From Streptomyces viridochromogenes (GTDB lineage: Bacteria; Actinomycetota; Actinomycetes; Streptomycetales; Streptomycetaceae), in NCBI RefSeq assembly GCF_001270495.1, contig NZ_LGUR01000202.1, positions 1 to 64,000 on the forward strand: a DNA stretch of 64,000 nt, given 5' to 3'. A program made the position numbers and the translations under genes. Every line of letters begins with the position of its first letter. The stretch's first letter is position 1. The notes beneath the pieces were generated by a model that was not told the origin of the DNA, did no database searches, and worked only from the letters and a program-made list of their open reading frames with translations. Positions 10,904-20,447 of the stretch are shown piece after piece.

Positions 10904-11674
10904 ATGACCGGCGTACTGACCGTCGACCGTCCCCCGCAGCCCACGGCCCCCACCCGCTACACCGTCGGCCTCGCCCGCGACGAGGAGGACGTGCGCGCCG
11001 CCCAGCGGCTGCGGCACGATGTCTTCGCCGGCGAGATGGGCGCCCTGTTGTCCACCCCGCAGCCGGGTCACGACATCGACGCCTTCGACGCGTACTGCGA
11101 CCATCTGCTGGTCCGCGAGGAGGTGTCCGGACAGGTCGTCGGCACCTACCGGCTGCTGCCGCCGGAGCGCGCCGCGGTCGCCGGCCGGCTGTACTCCGAG
11201 GGTGAGTTCGACCTCTCCCCGATCGACGGCCTGCGCCCGAACCTGGTCGAGGTCGGCCGCTCCTGCGTCCACCCCGACCACCGCGACGGCGCTGTCATCA
11301 GCCTCATCTGGGCGGGCATCGCCCGCTACATGGTCGACCGCGGCCACGAGTGGCTGGCCGGCTGCTGCTCGATCCCGCTGGCCGACGGCGGCACGCTCGC
11401 GGCGGCGACCTGGGACCGGGTGCAGGCCAAGCACCTGGCCCCGGAGGAGTACCGCGTACGACCCCTGAACCCCTGGCAGCCGACCGCCCCCGCCCCCGCC
11501 ACCCGCACCGAACTCCCGGCCCTGCTGCGCGGCTACCTCCGCCTCGGTGCCTTCGTCTGCGGCGAGCCCGCGCACGACCCGGAGTTCGGGGTCGCCGACC
11601 TGTATGTGCTGCTGTCGATGCGCCGGGTCAACTCGCGCTATCTGCGGCACTTCCTCTCCCTCGTCCCGGCGTGA
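10904..11674 (+). CDS. GNAT-fold N-acyltransferase, OlsB-like
   Basis: 256 residues of the PF13444 type (ornithine-acyl-ACP N-acyltransferase/haemolysin-like). Typical blocks are AAQRLRHDVFAGEMG near the N-terminus, DAFDAYCDHLLV, VGTYRLLPP, and EVGRSCVHPDHRDGAVISLIW. OlsB transfers a 3-hydroxyacyl chain from ACP to the alpha-amino group of ornithine, the first step to ornithine lipids. The following PlsC-type gene, 13 bp away, would be the O-acyltransferase OlsA, so the pair is likely an olsBA unit making phosphorus-free membrane lipids. Confidence 0.75.
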   Translation: MTGVLTVDRPPQPTAPTRYTVGLARDEEDVRAAQRLRHDVFAGEMGALLSTPQPGHDIDAFDAYCDHLLVREEVSGQVVGTYRLLPPERAAVAGRLYSEGEFDLSPIDGLRPNLVEVGRSCVHPDHRDGAVISLIWAGIARYMVDRGHEWLAGCCSIPLADGGTLAAATWDRVQAKHLAPEEYRVRPLNPWQPTAPAPATRTELPALLRGYLRLGAFVCGEPAHDPEFGVADLYVLLSMRRVNSRYLRHFLSLVPA

Positions 11675-11687
11675 CGGACGGGCGGCC

Positions 11688-12761
11688 ATGAGCACCCACC
11701 CCCTCGGTGCCGTGCACGTCCCCACGGCGACCGCTCCCCAGACCGGGACGCCCGGCACACCGGTCGCGCGGGCCCACCCCGTCGAGGCGGCGAACCTCTG
11801 GCGGCCCCACGCGCCCTGCACCCCGCAGGCGTGCGTGGACGCGACGGGACCCGCCAGGACCGTATCCCTGGCCGTCGTGCGGCTCACGGCGGTCCTGCTC
11901 CTGCTGGTCGTCGGTTTCCTGGCCGGCCCTGTGAGCGCGCGGATACCCGCGGCCCTGATCCGGCGCTGGTGCGGCTGGGTCGTCCGGGCCGCGGGGGTCC
12001 GGGTACGGATCGACGGCGGCGCCGCGCCCGACGGCGGGCTGCTCCTCGTCGCCAACCACGTCTCCTGGCTGGACATCCCGCTGCTCGCCGCCGTCCGCCC
12101 GGCCCGGATGCTCGCCAAGTCGGAGATCCGGGACTGGCCCGTCGCGGGGTGGCTGACCGCCCGCAGCGGCGCCCTCTTCATCGACCGCGACAGGATCCGC
12201 GCCCTGCCCGGCACCGTCGCCCGGATCGCCGAGGCGCTGCGGGCCGGCGAGGCGGTCGCCCTCTTCCCCGAGGGCAGCACCTGGTGCGGCCGCGCCCAGG
12301 GCCGCTTCCGCCGGGCCGCCTTCCAGGCAGCCCTCGACGCGGGCGTCCCCGTCCAGCCGGTCCGCCTGCGGTACCGGACGACCCCGGGCGCCCTCAGCAC
12401 GGCGGCCGCCTTCGTCGGCGAGGACGCGCTGCTGACCTCGGTGTGGCGGGTGGTCAGGGCACGCGAGCTGGTCGCCTACGTGGAGGTGCGGGACGCCATC
12501 GCGCCGGGCCTGCACGCCGACCGCCGCAGCCTGGCCCGAGCCGCCGAACGCTCCGCGCTACCGGGGGCGCATCAGCCGGAGATCCTCGCCCCAGGCATCC
12601 AGCACCGCCCCGTGCCCCTCCCGGCGGGCCGTGGCCTCCACGCGGGCGAACAGCCGCCGCTGGACCGCCACGTCGCCGCTCGCCGAGACACGGTCCACGT
12701 CCCGCAGCAGGGCGGAGCCGTCCCAGCCCGGCAGCGGATGGCGGGCGAGTTCCCAGCGTAG
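11688..12761 (+). CDS. PlsC-type 1-acyl acyltransferase, OlsA-like
   Basis: 357 residues as read. A variable N-terminus is followed by a membrane segment (VVRLTAVLLLLVVGFLAG), then the acyltransferase motifs NHVSWLDIP (NHX4D) and FPEGSTW. It probably acylates lyso-ornithine lipid or lysophosphatidate at the membrane. The last 68 codons lie entirely over the 3' end of the convergent nucleotidyltransferase gene and are Pro/Arg/Gln-rich, unlike the family. The natural end is probably near residue 287 (ARAAERS) and the tail looks like read-through after loss of a stop or a small indel. Start ATG 11688 has a weak site (GGGCGG). Confidence 0.75.
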   Translation: MSTHPLGAVHVPTATAPQTGTPGTPVARAHPVEAANLWRPHAPCTPQACVDATGPARTVSLAVVRLTAVLLLLVVGFLAGPVSARIPAALIRRWCGWVVRAAGVRVRIDGGAAPDGGLLLVANHVSWLDIPLLAAVRPARMLAKSEIRDWPVAGWLTARSGALFIDRDRIRALPGTVARIAEALRAGEAVALFPEGSTWCGRAQGRFRRAAFQAALDAGVPVQPVRLRYRTTPGALSTAAAFVGEDALLTSVWRVVRARELVAYVEVRDAIAPGLHADRRSLARAAERSALPGAHQPEILAPGIQHRPVPLPAGRGLHAGEQPPLDRHVAARRDTVHVPQQGGAVPARQRMAGEFPA

Positions 12762-13295
12762 GTACTTGTTGTACGGGCGGGGGCGCCGGTCCAGGGCGAA
12801 GAGCAGTTCCAGGAGGTGCCCCACACCCTCGGTGGCGTCCAGCCGGGCGGCGAGCGGCTCGCCGTCACGGTCGTTCTTGACCGAGCGGTAGAGGGAGTTG
12901 GCGTACGCGTCGAGCCATCCGCCGACCGCCCGGAACGCCTCGTCGGCGCCGAGCCGCGCCTTGGCGGCGAGGATCTCCGCGATCCCCCCGTCCAGCCGGT
13001 CGAGCACGACCCGCGCCCGGGCCAGGGCGTAACGCTCGTGCCCCGGCATTCCGGCGGCCCGGAACTCGGTGAGAGAGACGACCACCAGATCCAGCCGGGC
13101 CGTGCGGTGGCCGGTGAAGCGACGGAGGTCCGTCGCCGCGCCGTCCGCGAGGACGACGTACAGATCGTGGTCGGAGTGCTCGGTGGCCATGCCGTCGTGG
13201 GCCCGCGAGCCCTTGAGGACGAGGCCGACGACGGCGGGGTCGGCAGTGGCGAGTGCGACGAACGCGTCGTAGGTGGGGGACTGCTGCGCGGTCAT
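12558..13295 (-). CDS. Nucleotidyltransferase-domain protein (kanamycin nucleotidyltransferase-like fold)
   Basis: 245 residues from the ATG at 13295. The nucleotidyltransferase signature GSRAHDGMATEHSDHDLYVV carries the GS motif and the paired DHD metal ligands of the polymerase-beta superfamily. The C-terminal helical half (PYNKYLRWELARHPLPGWD) resembles small-molecule nucleotidyltransferases such as aminoglycoside-modifying enzymes, but the acceptor is unknown and no resistance is claimed. Ends inside the tail of the convergent acyltransferase gene. Upstream to 13475 is a short non-coding stretch. Confidence 0.7.
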   Translation of the reverse strand: MTAQQSPTYDAFVALATADPAVVGLVLKGSRAHDGMATEHSDHDLYVVLADGAATDLRRFTGHRTARLDLVVVSLTEFRAAGMPGHERYALARARVVLDRLDGGIAEILAAKARLGADEAFRAVGGWLDAYANSLYRSVKNDRDGEPLAARLDATEGVGHLLELLFALDRRPRPYNKYLRWELARHPLPGWDGSALLRDVDRVSASGDVAVQRRLFARVEATARREGHGAVLDAWGEDLRLMRPR

Positions 13296-13475
13296 GCGTG
13301 ATCTCCGGTGGGACGGCGACGGGTATGCCTGCCGGGGCGGCCACGGAAACCTCCGGGCGCCCACACGGTCCGCGACGGCACGCGCCGTCGCGCGGGGGAT
13401 CAACGCACGCGGCGATTCTACGAGGCACAAGTGCCGCGTCCCCAAGGGCTTTTCAGGGCAGCCCAGGAGCTGGAC

Positions 13476-15830
13476 TCAGGGCATCACGCGAGCCAGATAC
13501 GGCGCCGTGGCGCTCCCCTCCGCGCGCGCCACCTCCGCCGGCCGGCCCGCCGCCACGATCCGTCCCCCCGCGTCCCCGCCGCCCGGCCCCAGGTCGATCA
13601 CCCAGTCGGCGCCCGCGACGACGGACATGTCGTGCTCGACCACGACGACGGTGTGTCCGGCGTCGACGAGCCCGTGCAGCTGGCGCATCAGCACCTCCAC
13701 GTCGGCCGGATGGAGGCCGGTCGTCGGCTCGTCGAGGAGGTAGAGGGTGTGGCCGCGGCGGGCGCGCTGGAGCTCGCTCGCCAGCTTGATGCGCTGTGCC
13801 TCGCCCCCGGACAGCTCGGTGGCGGGCTGGCCGAGCCGCAGATAGCCGAGGCCGACGTCGAGCAGGGTGCCGAGGCTGCGGGCCACGGCCGGGGTGTCCG
13901 CGAAGAAGTCCGCGGCCGCCTCGACCGTGAGGTCCAGCACCTGCGCGATGTTCCGTCCCCGGTACGCCACTTGGAGCGTCTCGGGGTTGTAGCGCGCCCC
14001 GCCGCAGTCCGGGCACGGGGCGTACGTGCTCGGCAGGAACAGCAGCTCGACGCTGACGAACCCCTCGCCCTGACAGGTCTCGCAGCGCCCTCCCCCAGAG
14101 GGGGGACCCCCAGCGACATTGAAGGAGAAGCGCCCCACGCCGTAACCACGGGCCCTCGCCTCGTCGGTGGTCGCGAACACCTTGCGTACGACGTCGAAGA
14201 GGCCGGTGTAGGTGGCGAGATTGGAGCGCGGGGTGCGGCCGATCGGCTTCTGGTCGACCGAGACCAGGCGCCCCACGCCCGTCAGGTCCTCGGTGATCTC
14301 GCCGATCAGCGTGGACTTACCCGACCCCGAGACCCCGGTGACTGCCGTGAACGCACCGAGTGGGAACTCGGCGGTCACCCCGCGCAGGTTGTGCCGGGTG
14401 ACCGGCCCGACCTTCAACTGGCCGTGCGGGGCGCGCACTTGGCGTACGGCGGCGGGGGAGTCGTCGAACAGGAAGCGCGCGGTGGCCGACTCCGCGACCG
14501 TCGCCAGCTCCGCCACCGGCCCGCTGTGCAGCACCCGCCCGCCGTGCTCACCCGCGTCCGGCCCCACGTCGACCAGCCAGTCGGCGCCGCGCATGACGTC
14601 GAGGTGGTGCTCGACCACGAACACCGTGTTCCCGGCCGCCTTCAGCCGCGCCAGCACCGTCAGCAGCGCCTCCGTGTCCGCCGGGTGCAGTCCCGCGGAC
14701 GGCTCGTCCAGGACGTACACGACACCGAACAGCCCGGACCGCAGCTGGGTCGCGAGCCGCAGACGCTGCAGCTCGCCCGCGGAGAGCGTGGGCGTGGCGC
14801 GGTCGAGGCTGAGATAGCCGAGGCCGAGCTCGACGACGGGCCCGATACGGGACTCAAGGTCCTCGGTGAGGACACGGGCGGTCTCCGACGTGGCTTCGCC
14901 GCCCAGCGTGCCCGCCAGCTCCGTGAGCGGCAGCGCGGCCAGTTCGGCGATCGTCCGGCCGGCGAAGGTCACCGCCAGCGCCTCGGGCCGCAGCCTGCTG
15001 CCGTCGCACGCCGGGCAGGGCGCGGAAGCGAGGAACCGCTCCGCCCTGGCCCTGAGCGTCGGGCTCTTGGACTCGGAGAAGGTCTTCATGACGTACCGGT
15101 GGGCGCTCATGTACGTGCCCTGGTAGGGCCGTTGGATGCGGTCGGCGTCGCGTACCGGGTGCACGGTGACGACCGGCTGCTCGTCGGTGAACAGGATCCA
15201 CCTACGCTGCTCGGCGGGCAGCTCCCGCCACGGCCGGTCGACGTCGTGGCCGAGCGCGTCGAGGATGTCGCGCAGGTTCTTGCCCTGCCAGGCGCCCGGC
15301 CACGCGGCGATCGCTCCCTCCCGGATCGACAGCGCCGGGTCGGGGACCAGCAACTCCTCGCTCGTCCGGTGCACCTGGCCCAGCCCGTGGCACTCCGGGC
15401 ACGCCCCGGCCGCCGTGTTGGGCGAGAAGGCGTCCGAATCCAGCCGCTCGGCGCCCGGCGGGTAGTCGCCCGCACGGGAGAACAGCATCCGCAGGGAGTT
15501 GGAGAGGTTGGTGACCGTGCCGACGGACGAGCGGGACGTCGGCGCCGAGCGGCGCTGCTGGAGCGACACGGCGGGCGGGAGCCCGCTGATCTCGCCGACC
15601 TTCGGCGCGCCGACCTGGTGAATGAGCCTGCGCGCGTACGGCGCGACCGACTCGAAGTAGCGGCGCTGGGCCTCCGCGTAGATCGTGCCGAACGCGAGCG
15701 AGGATTTCCCCGAACCGGACACGCCCGTGAACACGGTCAGCACGTCCCGCGGAATGTCGACGTCCACGCCCTTGAGGTTGTGCTCACGGGCGCCGCGGAC
15801 ACGGACGTACGGATCGTGCGGGGAGTGCAT
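13476..15830 (-). CDS. UvrA-like ABC ATPase (short, UvrA2/DrrC type)
   Basis: 784 residues, against about 950-1010 for UvrA. Two ABC halves are complete: P-loops [12 protein letters not shown] near the N-terminus and [13 protein letters not shown] in the second half, signature motifs [12 protein letters not shown] and [12 protein letters not shown], and zinc fingers [17 protein letters not shown] and CETCQGEG...CPDCGG. The missing length corresponds to the UvrB-interacting region, as in class II UvrA paralogues found near antibiotic genes. Those are suggested to help DNA tolerance to intercalators. A role in canonical excision repair is therefore unlikely. Monocistronic. Confidence 0.85.
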   Translation of the reverse strand: MHSPHDPYVRVRGAREHNLKGVDVDIPRDVLTVFTGVSGSGKSSLAFGTIYAEAQRRYFESVAPYARRLIHQVGAPKVGEISGLPPAVSLQQRRSAPTSRSSVGTVTNLSNSLRMLFSRAGDYPPGAERLDSDAFSPNTAAGACPECHGLGQVHRTSEELLVPDPALSIREGAIAAWPGAWQGKNLRDILDALGHDVDRPWRELPAEQRRWILFTDEQPVVTVHPVRDADRIQRPYQGTYMSAHRYVMKTFSESKSPTLRARAERFLASAPCPACDGSRLRPEALAVTFAGRTIAELAALPLTELAGTLGGEATSETARVLTEDLESRIGPVVELGLGYLSLDRATPTLSAGELQRLRLATQLRSGLFGVVYVLDEPSAGLHPADTEALLTVLARLKAAGNTVFVVEHHLDVMRGADWLVDVGPDAGEHGGRVLHSGPVAELATVAESATARFLFDDSPAAVRQVRAPHGQLKVGPVTRHNLRGVTAEFPLGAFTAVTGVSGSGKSTLIGEITEDLTGVGRLVSVDQKPIGRTPRSNLATYTGLFDVVRKVFATTDEARARGYGVGRFSFNVAGGPPSGGGRCETCQGEGFVSVELLFLPSTYAPCPDCGGARYNPETLQVAYRGRNIAQVLDLTVEAAADFFADTPAVARSLGTLLDVGLGYLRLGQPATELSGGEAQRIKLASELQRARRGHTLYLLDEPTTGLHPADVEVLMRQLHGLVDAGHTVVVVEHDMSVVAGADWVIDLGPGGGDAGGRIVAAGRPAEVARAEGSATAPYLARVMP

Positions 15831-16000
15831 GGGGTAGAGGCTCCGGGACGGGCGGGTCGGTGGGTGGGGGCAAACCCCGCGATTCTAAGCGAAGGGGACC
15901 CCGGGACCGTACGAGCCACCTGTTGTTCACGAGGCCGTCGGCTCACCCACACCGGCCGCCCATAGCGTCTCGCCAGTCTCTCTTCCTACCGAGGAGTATC

Positions 16001-17317
16001 GTGAGCGCCTCAGCTCTGAGCACTCTCACCGCCGCGCTGCTGATGGTCACGGGCGCGTCCGCCCCGCAGCCGGTCTCCGTCTCCGCACGCGTGGAGACCC
16101 CCGCCGTCCACGACGACGAGGCGGGCGGCAACGCCGACGCCGACGACCCGGCCCTCTGGGTCGACCCCCGCGACCCGGGCCGCAGCCTCGTCATCGGCAC
16201 CCTCAAGGAGGCCGGCCTCGACGTCTACGGCCTCGACGGCACCCGGCTCCAGCACATCGCCGCACCCGCGGCGCCCGGTGAGGACGCCGCACCCGGCCGC
16301 TTCAACAACGTCGACGTCGTCTACGGCTTCGAACTGGGAGGCAGGAAGACCGACCTGGCCCTGGTCAGCGACCGCGGCCGGGACCGGGTCCGCGCCTACG
16401 CCATCGACCCGGCCGCCGTGGCGGCGGGCAGGCCCCCGCTGAAGGACGTGACGGCGGCCGACGCCGCGCCGGTCTTCTCCGCGAGCGAGGCCGAGGTGGA
16501 CGACCAGCGCACCGCCTACGGGCTGGCCGCCTTCAGCGACGACGACAACGCGTACGCGGTGGTGTCGCGCCGCTCGGAGACCCGGGTACGGCTGCTGCGG
16601 TTGGAGGACCGCGACGGGCGCGTCGGCTACGCGACCGAGGACACCCTCGACCTGCCCGCCTCCTTCACGCTGCCGAACGGGCAGAGCTGGACGCCGTGCG
16701 CCGACCCCGGTGACCACGCGCAGGTCGAGGGCATGGTCGTCGACCAGGAGGAGCACGTCCTGTACGCCGCCCAGGAGGACGTCGGGCTGTGGCGGGTCGA
16801 CCTCGACGACGAGGAGTTCGACCGCCCGAGGCTGATCGACCGGGTGCGGGAGTACGGCACGCCGTGGACGTACGACGCCGAGGAAGAGGAGTGCGTCATC
16901 GACACCGCCCACGACCCCGGCTTCGGCGGTGAGCACCTGAGCGCCGACGCCGAGGGCGCCGCGATCTACCACGCCGCCGACGGCAAGGGCTACCTGCTGG
17001 CCTCCAGCCAGGGCGACAACACCTTCGCCGTGTACGAGCGCCAGGGCCGCAATGCCTACCTCGGCTCCTTCGCCATCGCCGACAGCGCCGCCACCGACGG
17101 GGTGCAGCACTCCGACGGGGCAGCCGTGGTCAACGTCCCGCTGGGCCGGTCGTTCCCCAAGGGGCTGCTGATCACCCACGACGGTGAGGCCACGCCGGCG
17201 GACGGGGACCGGGAGGGCACCAACTTCAAGTTCACGGGCTGGGAGTCGGTGGCCGGCGCGTTCCCGAAGCCGCTGACCATCGACACCAGGTCGTTCGACC
17301 CACGCGCCACGGACTGA
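16001..17317 (+). CDS. Secreted beta-propeller phytase
   Basis: 438 residues starting at GTG 16001, with GAGGAG 5 nt before it. A short signal peptide ends near TGASAPQPVSVSA. The mature part matches the 3-phytase/BPP family PF02333: DPALWVDPRDPGRSLVIGTLKEAGLDVYGLDG, RFNNVDVVYGF, LVSDRGRDRVRAYAID, and the calcium-site region HAQVEGMVVDQEEHVLYAAQEDVGLW. It would release phosphate from phytate outside the cell, with calcium as cofactor. Very rich in Asp/Glu, as expected for a calcium-dependent secreted propeller. Confidence 0.85.
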   Translation: MSASALSTLTAALLMVTGASAPQPVSVSARVETPAVHDDEAGGNADADDPALWVDPRDPGRSLVIGTLKEAGLDVYGLDGTRLQHIAAPAAPGEDAAPGRFNNVDVVYGFELGGRKTDLALVSDRGRDRVRAYAIDPAAVAAGRPPLKDVTAADAAPVFSASEAEVDDQRTAYGLAAFSDDDNAYAVVSRRSETRVRLLRLEDRDGRVGYATEDTLDLPASFTLPNGQSWTPCADPGDHAQVEGMVVDQEEHVLYAAQEDVGLWRVDLDDEEFDRPRLIDRVREYGTPWTYDAEEEECVIDTAHDPGFGGEHLSADAEGAAIYHAADGKGYLLASSQGDNTFAVYERQGRNAYLGSFAIADSAATDGVQHSDGAAVVNVPLGRSFPKGLLITHDGEATPADGDREGTNFKFTGWESVAGAFPKPLTIDTRSFDPRATD

Positions 17318-17357
17318 CCCACCGGACCGGCCGCCCCCGGCCGGCGGCCCGCCCGGA

Positions 17358-18356
17358 TCACGCGCCGACGATCCGGGCGAGCCGCCGGTAGGAGTCCACC
17401 AGGGCCGCACGGTCGTACGTACTGGTCGTGACCAGCACCTCTTGCGCCCCGGTCTCCTTCAGCACCGTCTCCAGCTCGTGCGCGACCTGCTCCTCCGTGC
17501 CCGCGATGTGTCCGGCGAGGCCGCCCTCGTAGAAGCCGCGTTCCTTGGCGGTCATCGCGACCGCCTCGACCCGCTCGGCGGGCGGCAGCGGCGGGAAGGT
17601 GCCGTGCGTGCGGGAGTGGGCCATCGACCAGGCCTCGGGCACGAGCAGCCGCCGGGCCTCCTCGGGCGTGGCGGCCACCGCGACCGTGCCGGAGATCACG
17701 ACGTACGGCTCGCTCGCCCAGGGCGAGGGGCGGAAGCTGTCGCGATAGTGGTCGATGCCGCGCCGCATCTTCTCCCTGTTCCTGAGGTCACCGATGACCA
17801 TCGGCAGACCCGCGCGGGCCGCGATGTCCGCTCCCTCACCCATGGCCAGCACGAACGGCGGCACGCTCAGACCCTCGGCGGGCCGCGCGTGCACCCCCGT
17901 GGCGGAGGTGCCCCGGAACCAGCCGAGCAGCTCCTGGATCTGCGCCGCGAAGTCCTCCGCGTCCCCCTTGTCCCGCCCGAGTGCCTTGCGCACGCCGTCC
18001 GTGAAGCCGACGGATCGTCCGATCCCCATGTCGACACGGCCGGGGAAGAGGGACTCCAACACGCCGAACTGCTCGGCCACGACCAGTGGTTGGTGGTTGG
18101 GCAGCATTACGCCGCCGGTGCCGACCCGGATCGTGCGGGTCGCGGAGGCGACGGCGGCGGCCAGCACGGTCGGGGCGGAACCGGCGACACCGGGTACGCC
18201 GTGGTGCTCCGAGACCCAGATGCGGTGGTAGCCGAGCGCCTCGATCTCCCGCGCCAGCCGTACGGTGTCGCGCAGCGCCTCTCCGGTCGAGTGGCCCTCG
18301 CGGGTGCGGGAGCGGTCCAGGACGGAGAAGCGGGCCGAAGCGATCACGGAGCTCAT
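17358..18356 (-). CDS. Luciferase-like flavin monooxygenase (MsnO8-type LLM)
   Basis: 332 residues. The N-terminal strand RFSVLDRS, ALGYHRIWVSEHHGVPGVAGSAPTV, IRVGTGGVMLPNH, and FPGRVDMGIGRS are typical of the bacterial luciferase-like family (PF00296), subgroup MsnO8. It uses reduced flavin supplied by a partner; the substrate is unknown. Start ATG 18356. It stands alone, convergent to the phytase (41 bp apart), and is followed upstream by an oxidase remnant. Confidence 0.85.
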   Translation of the reverse strand: MSSVIASARFSVLDRSRTREGHSTGEALRDTVRLAREIEALGYHRIWVSEHHGVPGVAGSAPTVLAAAVASATRTIRVGTGGVMLPNHQPLVVAEQFGVLESLFPGRVDMGIGRSVGFTDGVRKALGRDKGDAEDFAAQIQELLGWFRGTSATGVHARPAEGLSVPPFVLAMGEGADIAARAGLPMVIGDLRNREKMRRGIDHYRDSFRPSPWASEPYVVISGTVAVAATPEEARRLLVPEAWSMAHSRTHGTFPPLPPAERVEAVAMTAKERGFYEGGLAGHIAGTEEQVAHELETVLKETGAQEVLVTTSTYDRAALVDSYRRLARIVGA

Positions 18357-18402
18357 ACCGGGTTCAACACCGTGGCGCCCGCAGGATTCCCCGCCGGCTT
18401 CC

Positions 18403-18592
18403 TCACGGGGCGGTGTTGTTGTTCAGGCGGAACAGGTTGCCCGGGTCGTAGCGCCGTTTCAGCTCCCTGGGACGGGCGTGGTTCGTGCGGTAGTCGGCCC
18501 GGACCAGGCTCTGGTCGTCGGAGAGGATGTTGATCACCGGGCAGAGGATGCGCTCCAGATATCGGCCCAGCAGGCCGGGCCCGGAGAGGGAC
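18403..18592 (-). pseudogene. C-terminal remnant of a berberine-bridge (BBE) FAD oxidase
   Basis: The minus frame ends DYRTNHARPRELKRRYDPG then NLFRLNNNTAP and a stop at 18403. The motif ELKRRYDPxNLFRLNxN is the hallmark C-terminus (PF08031) of FAD-linked oxidases. No FAD-binding domain or start precedes it; the frame meets the end of cobW at 18593. I read it as the surviving tail of a deleted oxidase gene. Confidence 0.7.
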
Positions 18593-19774
18593 TCAGTGCG
18601 CCGCCCCCTGGAGCGGCGCCGCGTGCTCGTGCTCGCAGGCGTCGTCGATGCCGTACGTGTCCCAGGCCGGGAACGGGTCGGCGGCCGGGAAGCCCTCGTC
18701 ATCCGTCAGCAGGCACTCGGCCAAGGCGACCCGGAGCGCCTCCGCACGCAGGTGCGTGCCGATGAAGACCAGCTCCTGGGCGTACGGCGCCTCCGCGTCC
18801 CGTGCGGCGCTGGGCTCGAAGCGGGCGACGGAACCGGCCTGCGACCACAGCCCCGTCACATGCGGACGGCTGGCCAGGGTGAAGAAGCCCTTGGAGCGCA
18901 GCACCTTCCCGTATGCGCCGCTGTCGAGCTCCTCCGTGACGAAGGTCCACAGCCGCCCGGGGTGGAAGGGCGCTTCGGCACGGAACACCGTGGACGAGAT
19001 GCCGTACTCCTCGGTCTCCGGCACGTGGTCGCCGTTGAGTTCCCGCACCCAGCCCGGCGCCTGCTGGGCGCGCTCCAGGTCGAACAGCCGGGTGCCGAGC
19101 ACCTCTTGGAGCGCCACCTGTCCCTGTACGGCGTCGACGATCCGCGCGGCGGGGTTGAGCCGGCCCAGCGCGGCACGCAGGCGGTCCGCCGCCACGTCGT
19201 CCACCAGGTCGAGCTTGTTGAGCACGAGTACGTCGGCGAACTCGACCTGGTCGACGAGGAGATCGCTGACGGTGCGCTCGTCGTCCTCGTACTGGTCGAG
19301 GCCGCGCTCGGCGAGTTCGTCGCCGCTGTCCAGCTCCGCGAGGAAGTTGGCGGCGTCGACGACCGTGACCATGGTGTCCAGGAGGGCGAGGTCGCCGAGC
19401 GTGGCGCCGTCGTCGCGGGCGAAGGCGAAGGTGGCCGCGACCGGCATGGGTTCGGAGATGCCGGACGACTCGATGAGGAGATGGTCGAAGCGGCCCTCGC
19501 GGGCGAGCCGGTCGACCTCCTGGAGGAGGTCGTCGCGCAGGGTGCAGCAGATGCAGCCGTTGGTCATCTCGACCAGGCGCTCCTCGGTCCGCGACAGGGC
19601 GGCCTCGCCGCCGCGCACCAGCGCGGCGTCGATGTTGACCTCGCTCATGTCGTTGACGATCACTGCCACACGCAGGCCTTCGCGGTTGCCGAGGACATGG
19701 TTGAGCAGGGTCGTCTTGCCGGCCCCGAGGAAGCCGGACAGGACGGTGACGGGCAGTCGGCGGTCGTACGGCAT
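18593..19774 (-). CDS. CobW/ZNG1-type G3E GTPase, probable zinc chaperone
   Basis: 393 residues. P-loop [16 protein letters not shown] at the N-terminus, the metal-binding CxCC motif in [12 protein letters not shown], Walker B-like [11 protein letters not shown], the NKLDLV guanine motif, and the CobW C-terminal domain. A short His-rich tail ([14 protein letters not shown]) could also bind metal. It follows rpmF by 6 bp, and a Zur-like box precedes the pair, so it is probably produced under zinc starvation to deliver zinc to essential enzymes. Cobalamin synthesis is the other family role, but no cob genes are nearby. Confidence 0.88.
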   Translation of the reverse strand: MPYDRRLPVTVLSGFLGAGKTTLLNHVLGNREGLRVAVIVNDMSEVNIDAALVRGGEAALSRTEERLVEMTNGCICCTLRDDLLQEVDRLAREGRFDHLLIESSGISEPMPVAATFAFARDDGATLGDLALLDTMVTVVDAANFLAELDSGDELAERGLDQYEDDERTVSDLLVDQVEFADVLVLNKLDLVDDVAADRLRAALGRLNPAARIVDAVQGQVALQEVLGTRLFDLERAQQAPGWVRELNGDHVPETEEYGISSTVFRAEAPFHPGRLWTFVTEELDSGAYGKVLRSKGFFTLASRPHVTGLWSQAGSVARFEPSAARDAEAPYAQELVFIGTHLRAEALRVALAECLLTDDEGFPAADPFPAWDTYGIDDACEHEHAAPLQGAAH

Positions 19775-19780
19775 CTCCGG

Positions 19781-19951
19781 TCAGCCCTCGGGGCGCAGCA
19801 GCCCGCGCTCGTACGCCTTCACCAGGTGCTGCGGCACGAGGTGGCTGACGCCGTCGATGGTGACGGGTACCAGCTGCGGGGTGCTCGCCTTCCACTGGGC
19901 GCGGCGGTGGCGGGTGTTGCTGCGGGACATCTTCCGCTTGGGGACAGCCAT
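19781..19951 (-). CDS. rpmF: Ribosomal protein L32, zinc-independent form
   Basis: 56 residues, starting [21 protein letters not shown], the L32 signature. GGAGG lies just upstream of the ATG at 19951. The CxxC zinc pairs of zinc-type L32 are absent (no cysteines at all), so this is the C-minus paralogue that replaces the zinc form when zinc is scarce. It shares an operon with the CobW-type gene 6 bp downstream, and the Zur-like palindrome at 19991-20011 lies 40 bp upstream. Confidence 0.9.
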   Translation of the reverse strand: MAVPKRKMSRSNTRHRRAQWKASTPQLVPVTIDGVSHLVPQHLVKAYERGLLRPEG

Positions 19952-19990
19952 GACGGACCTCCTCGGTGGGTGAACACCGAGGACGCTACA

Positions 19991-20011
19991 TGAAAATGGA
20001 TCCCATTAACA
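19991..20011. promoter_or_regulatory. Zur-like operator
   Basis: TGAAAATGG at 19991-19999 faces CCATTAACA at 20003-20011, an imperfect inverted repeat that resembles the actinobacterial Zur box (TGAAAATnATTTTCA class). It lies 40 bp upstream of rpmF-cobW, both classic Zur targets. Confidence 0.6.
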
Positions 20012-20025
20012 ATTGCCCTGGGGTG

Positions 20026-20433
20026 TCAGCGACGGGACCGCACCCGGGCGTCCCGCGGCGGCTGGATGAACTGAAGCTCCAGCGTGACGGGCGGCTCCGC
20101 GAGACCCGGTCCGCCCGCGGCTGCCCACCCCACGATCTCCTCCGTGCAGTCGTCGTCCATCGCGAAGCCCACCCAGGTGGCCCGGCCGCCGGCCCGGCGC
20201 CCCGCGGCCGACGGCTGGACGACGATCACGTTGGCCTGGTCGCAGGGGCCCAGGCAGTCGGTCGTACGGACCTGGAAACCGTGCTCGGACCCGGCCGCGC
20301 GGAGGCGCTCCAGCTGCCAGGCGTGGTCGGTGCCGGGGTGCTTGCGGGGATCACCGCAGCAGCAGCCCCGGCAGACGACGAGCGTGCACGGGCGCTCACG
20401 GGCGGCGCCGATCAGGAACGTACGAGTAGACAT
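20026..20433 (-). CDS. Cys-rich [2Fe-2S] ferredoxin-like protein
   Basis: 135 residues from ATG 20433. Cysteines cluster as C16, C21, C24, C25, C26 (CRGCCCGDPRKHPGTDH) and C60, C64 (CLGPCDQANVIVV). The second pair fits the thioredoxin-like [2Fe-2S] ferredoxin fold (CxxxC, then NVIVV strand). The CRGCCCG run is unusual and might bind an extra metal. It starts 14 bp after the symporter stop, so it may be cotranscribed with it. It ends just before the Zur-like box of rpmF. Role unknown; an electron carrier or metal-binding protein are both possible. Confidence 0.65.
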   Translation of the reverse strand: MSTRTFLIGAARERPCTLVVCRGCCCGDPRKHPGTDHAWQLERLRAAGSEHGFQVRTTDCLGPCDQANVIVVQPSAAGRRAGGRATWVGFAMDDDCTEEIVGWAAAGGPGLAEPPVTLELQFIQPPRDARVRSRR

Positions 20434-20447
20434 GACGAAAGCATGTC

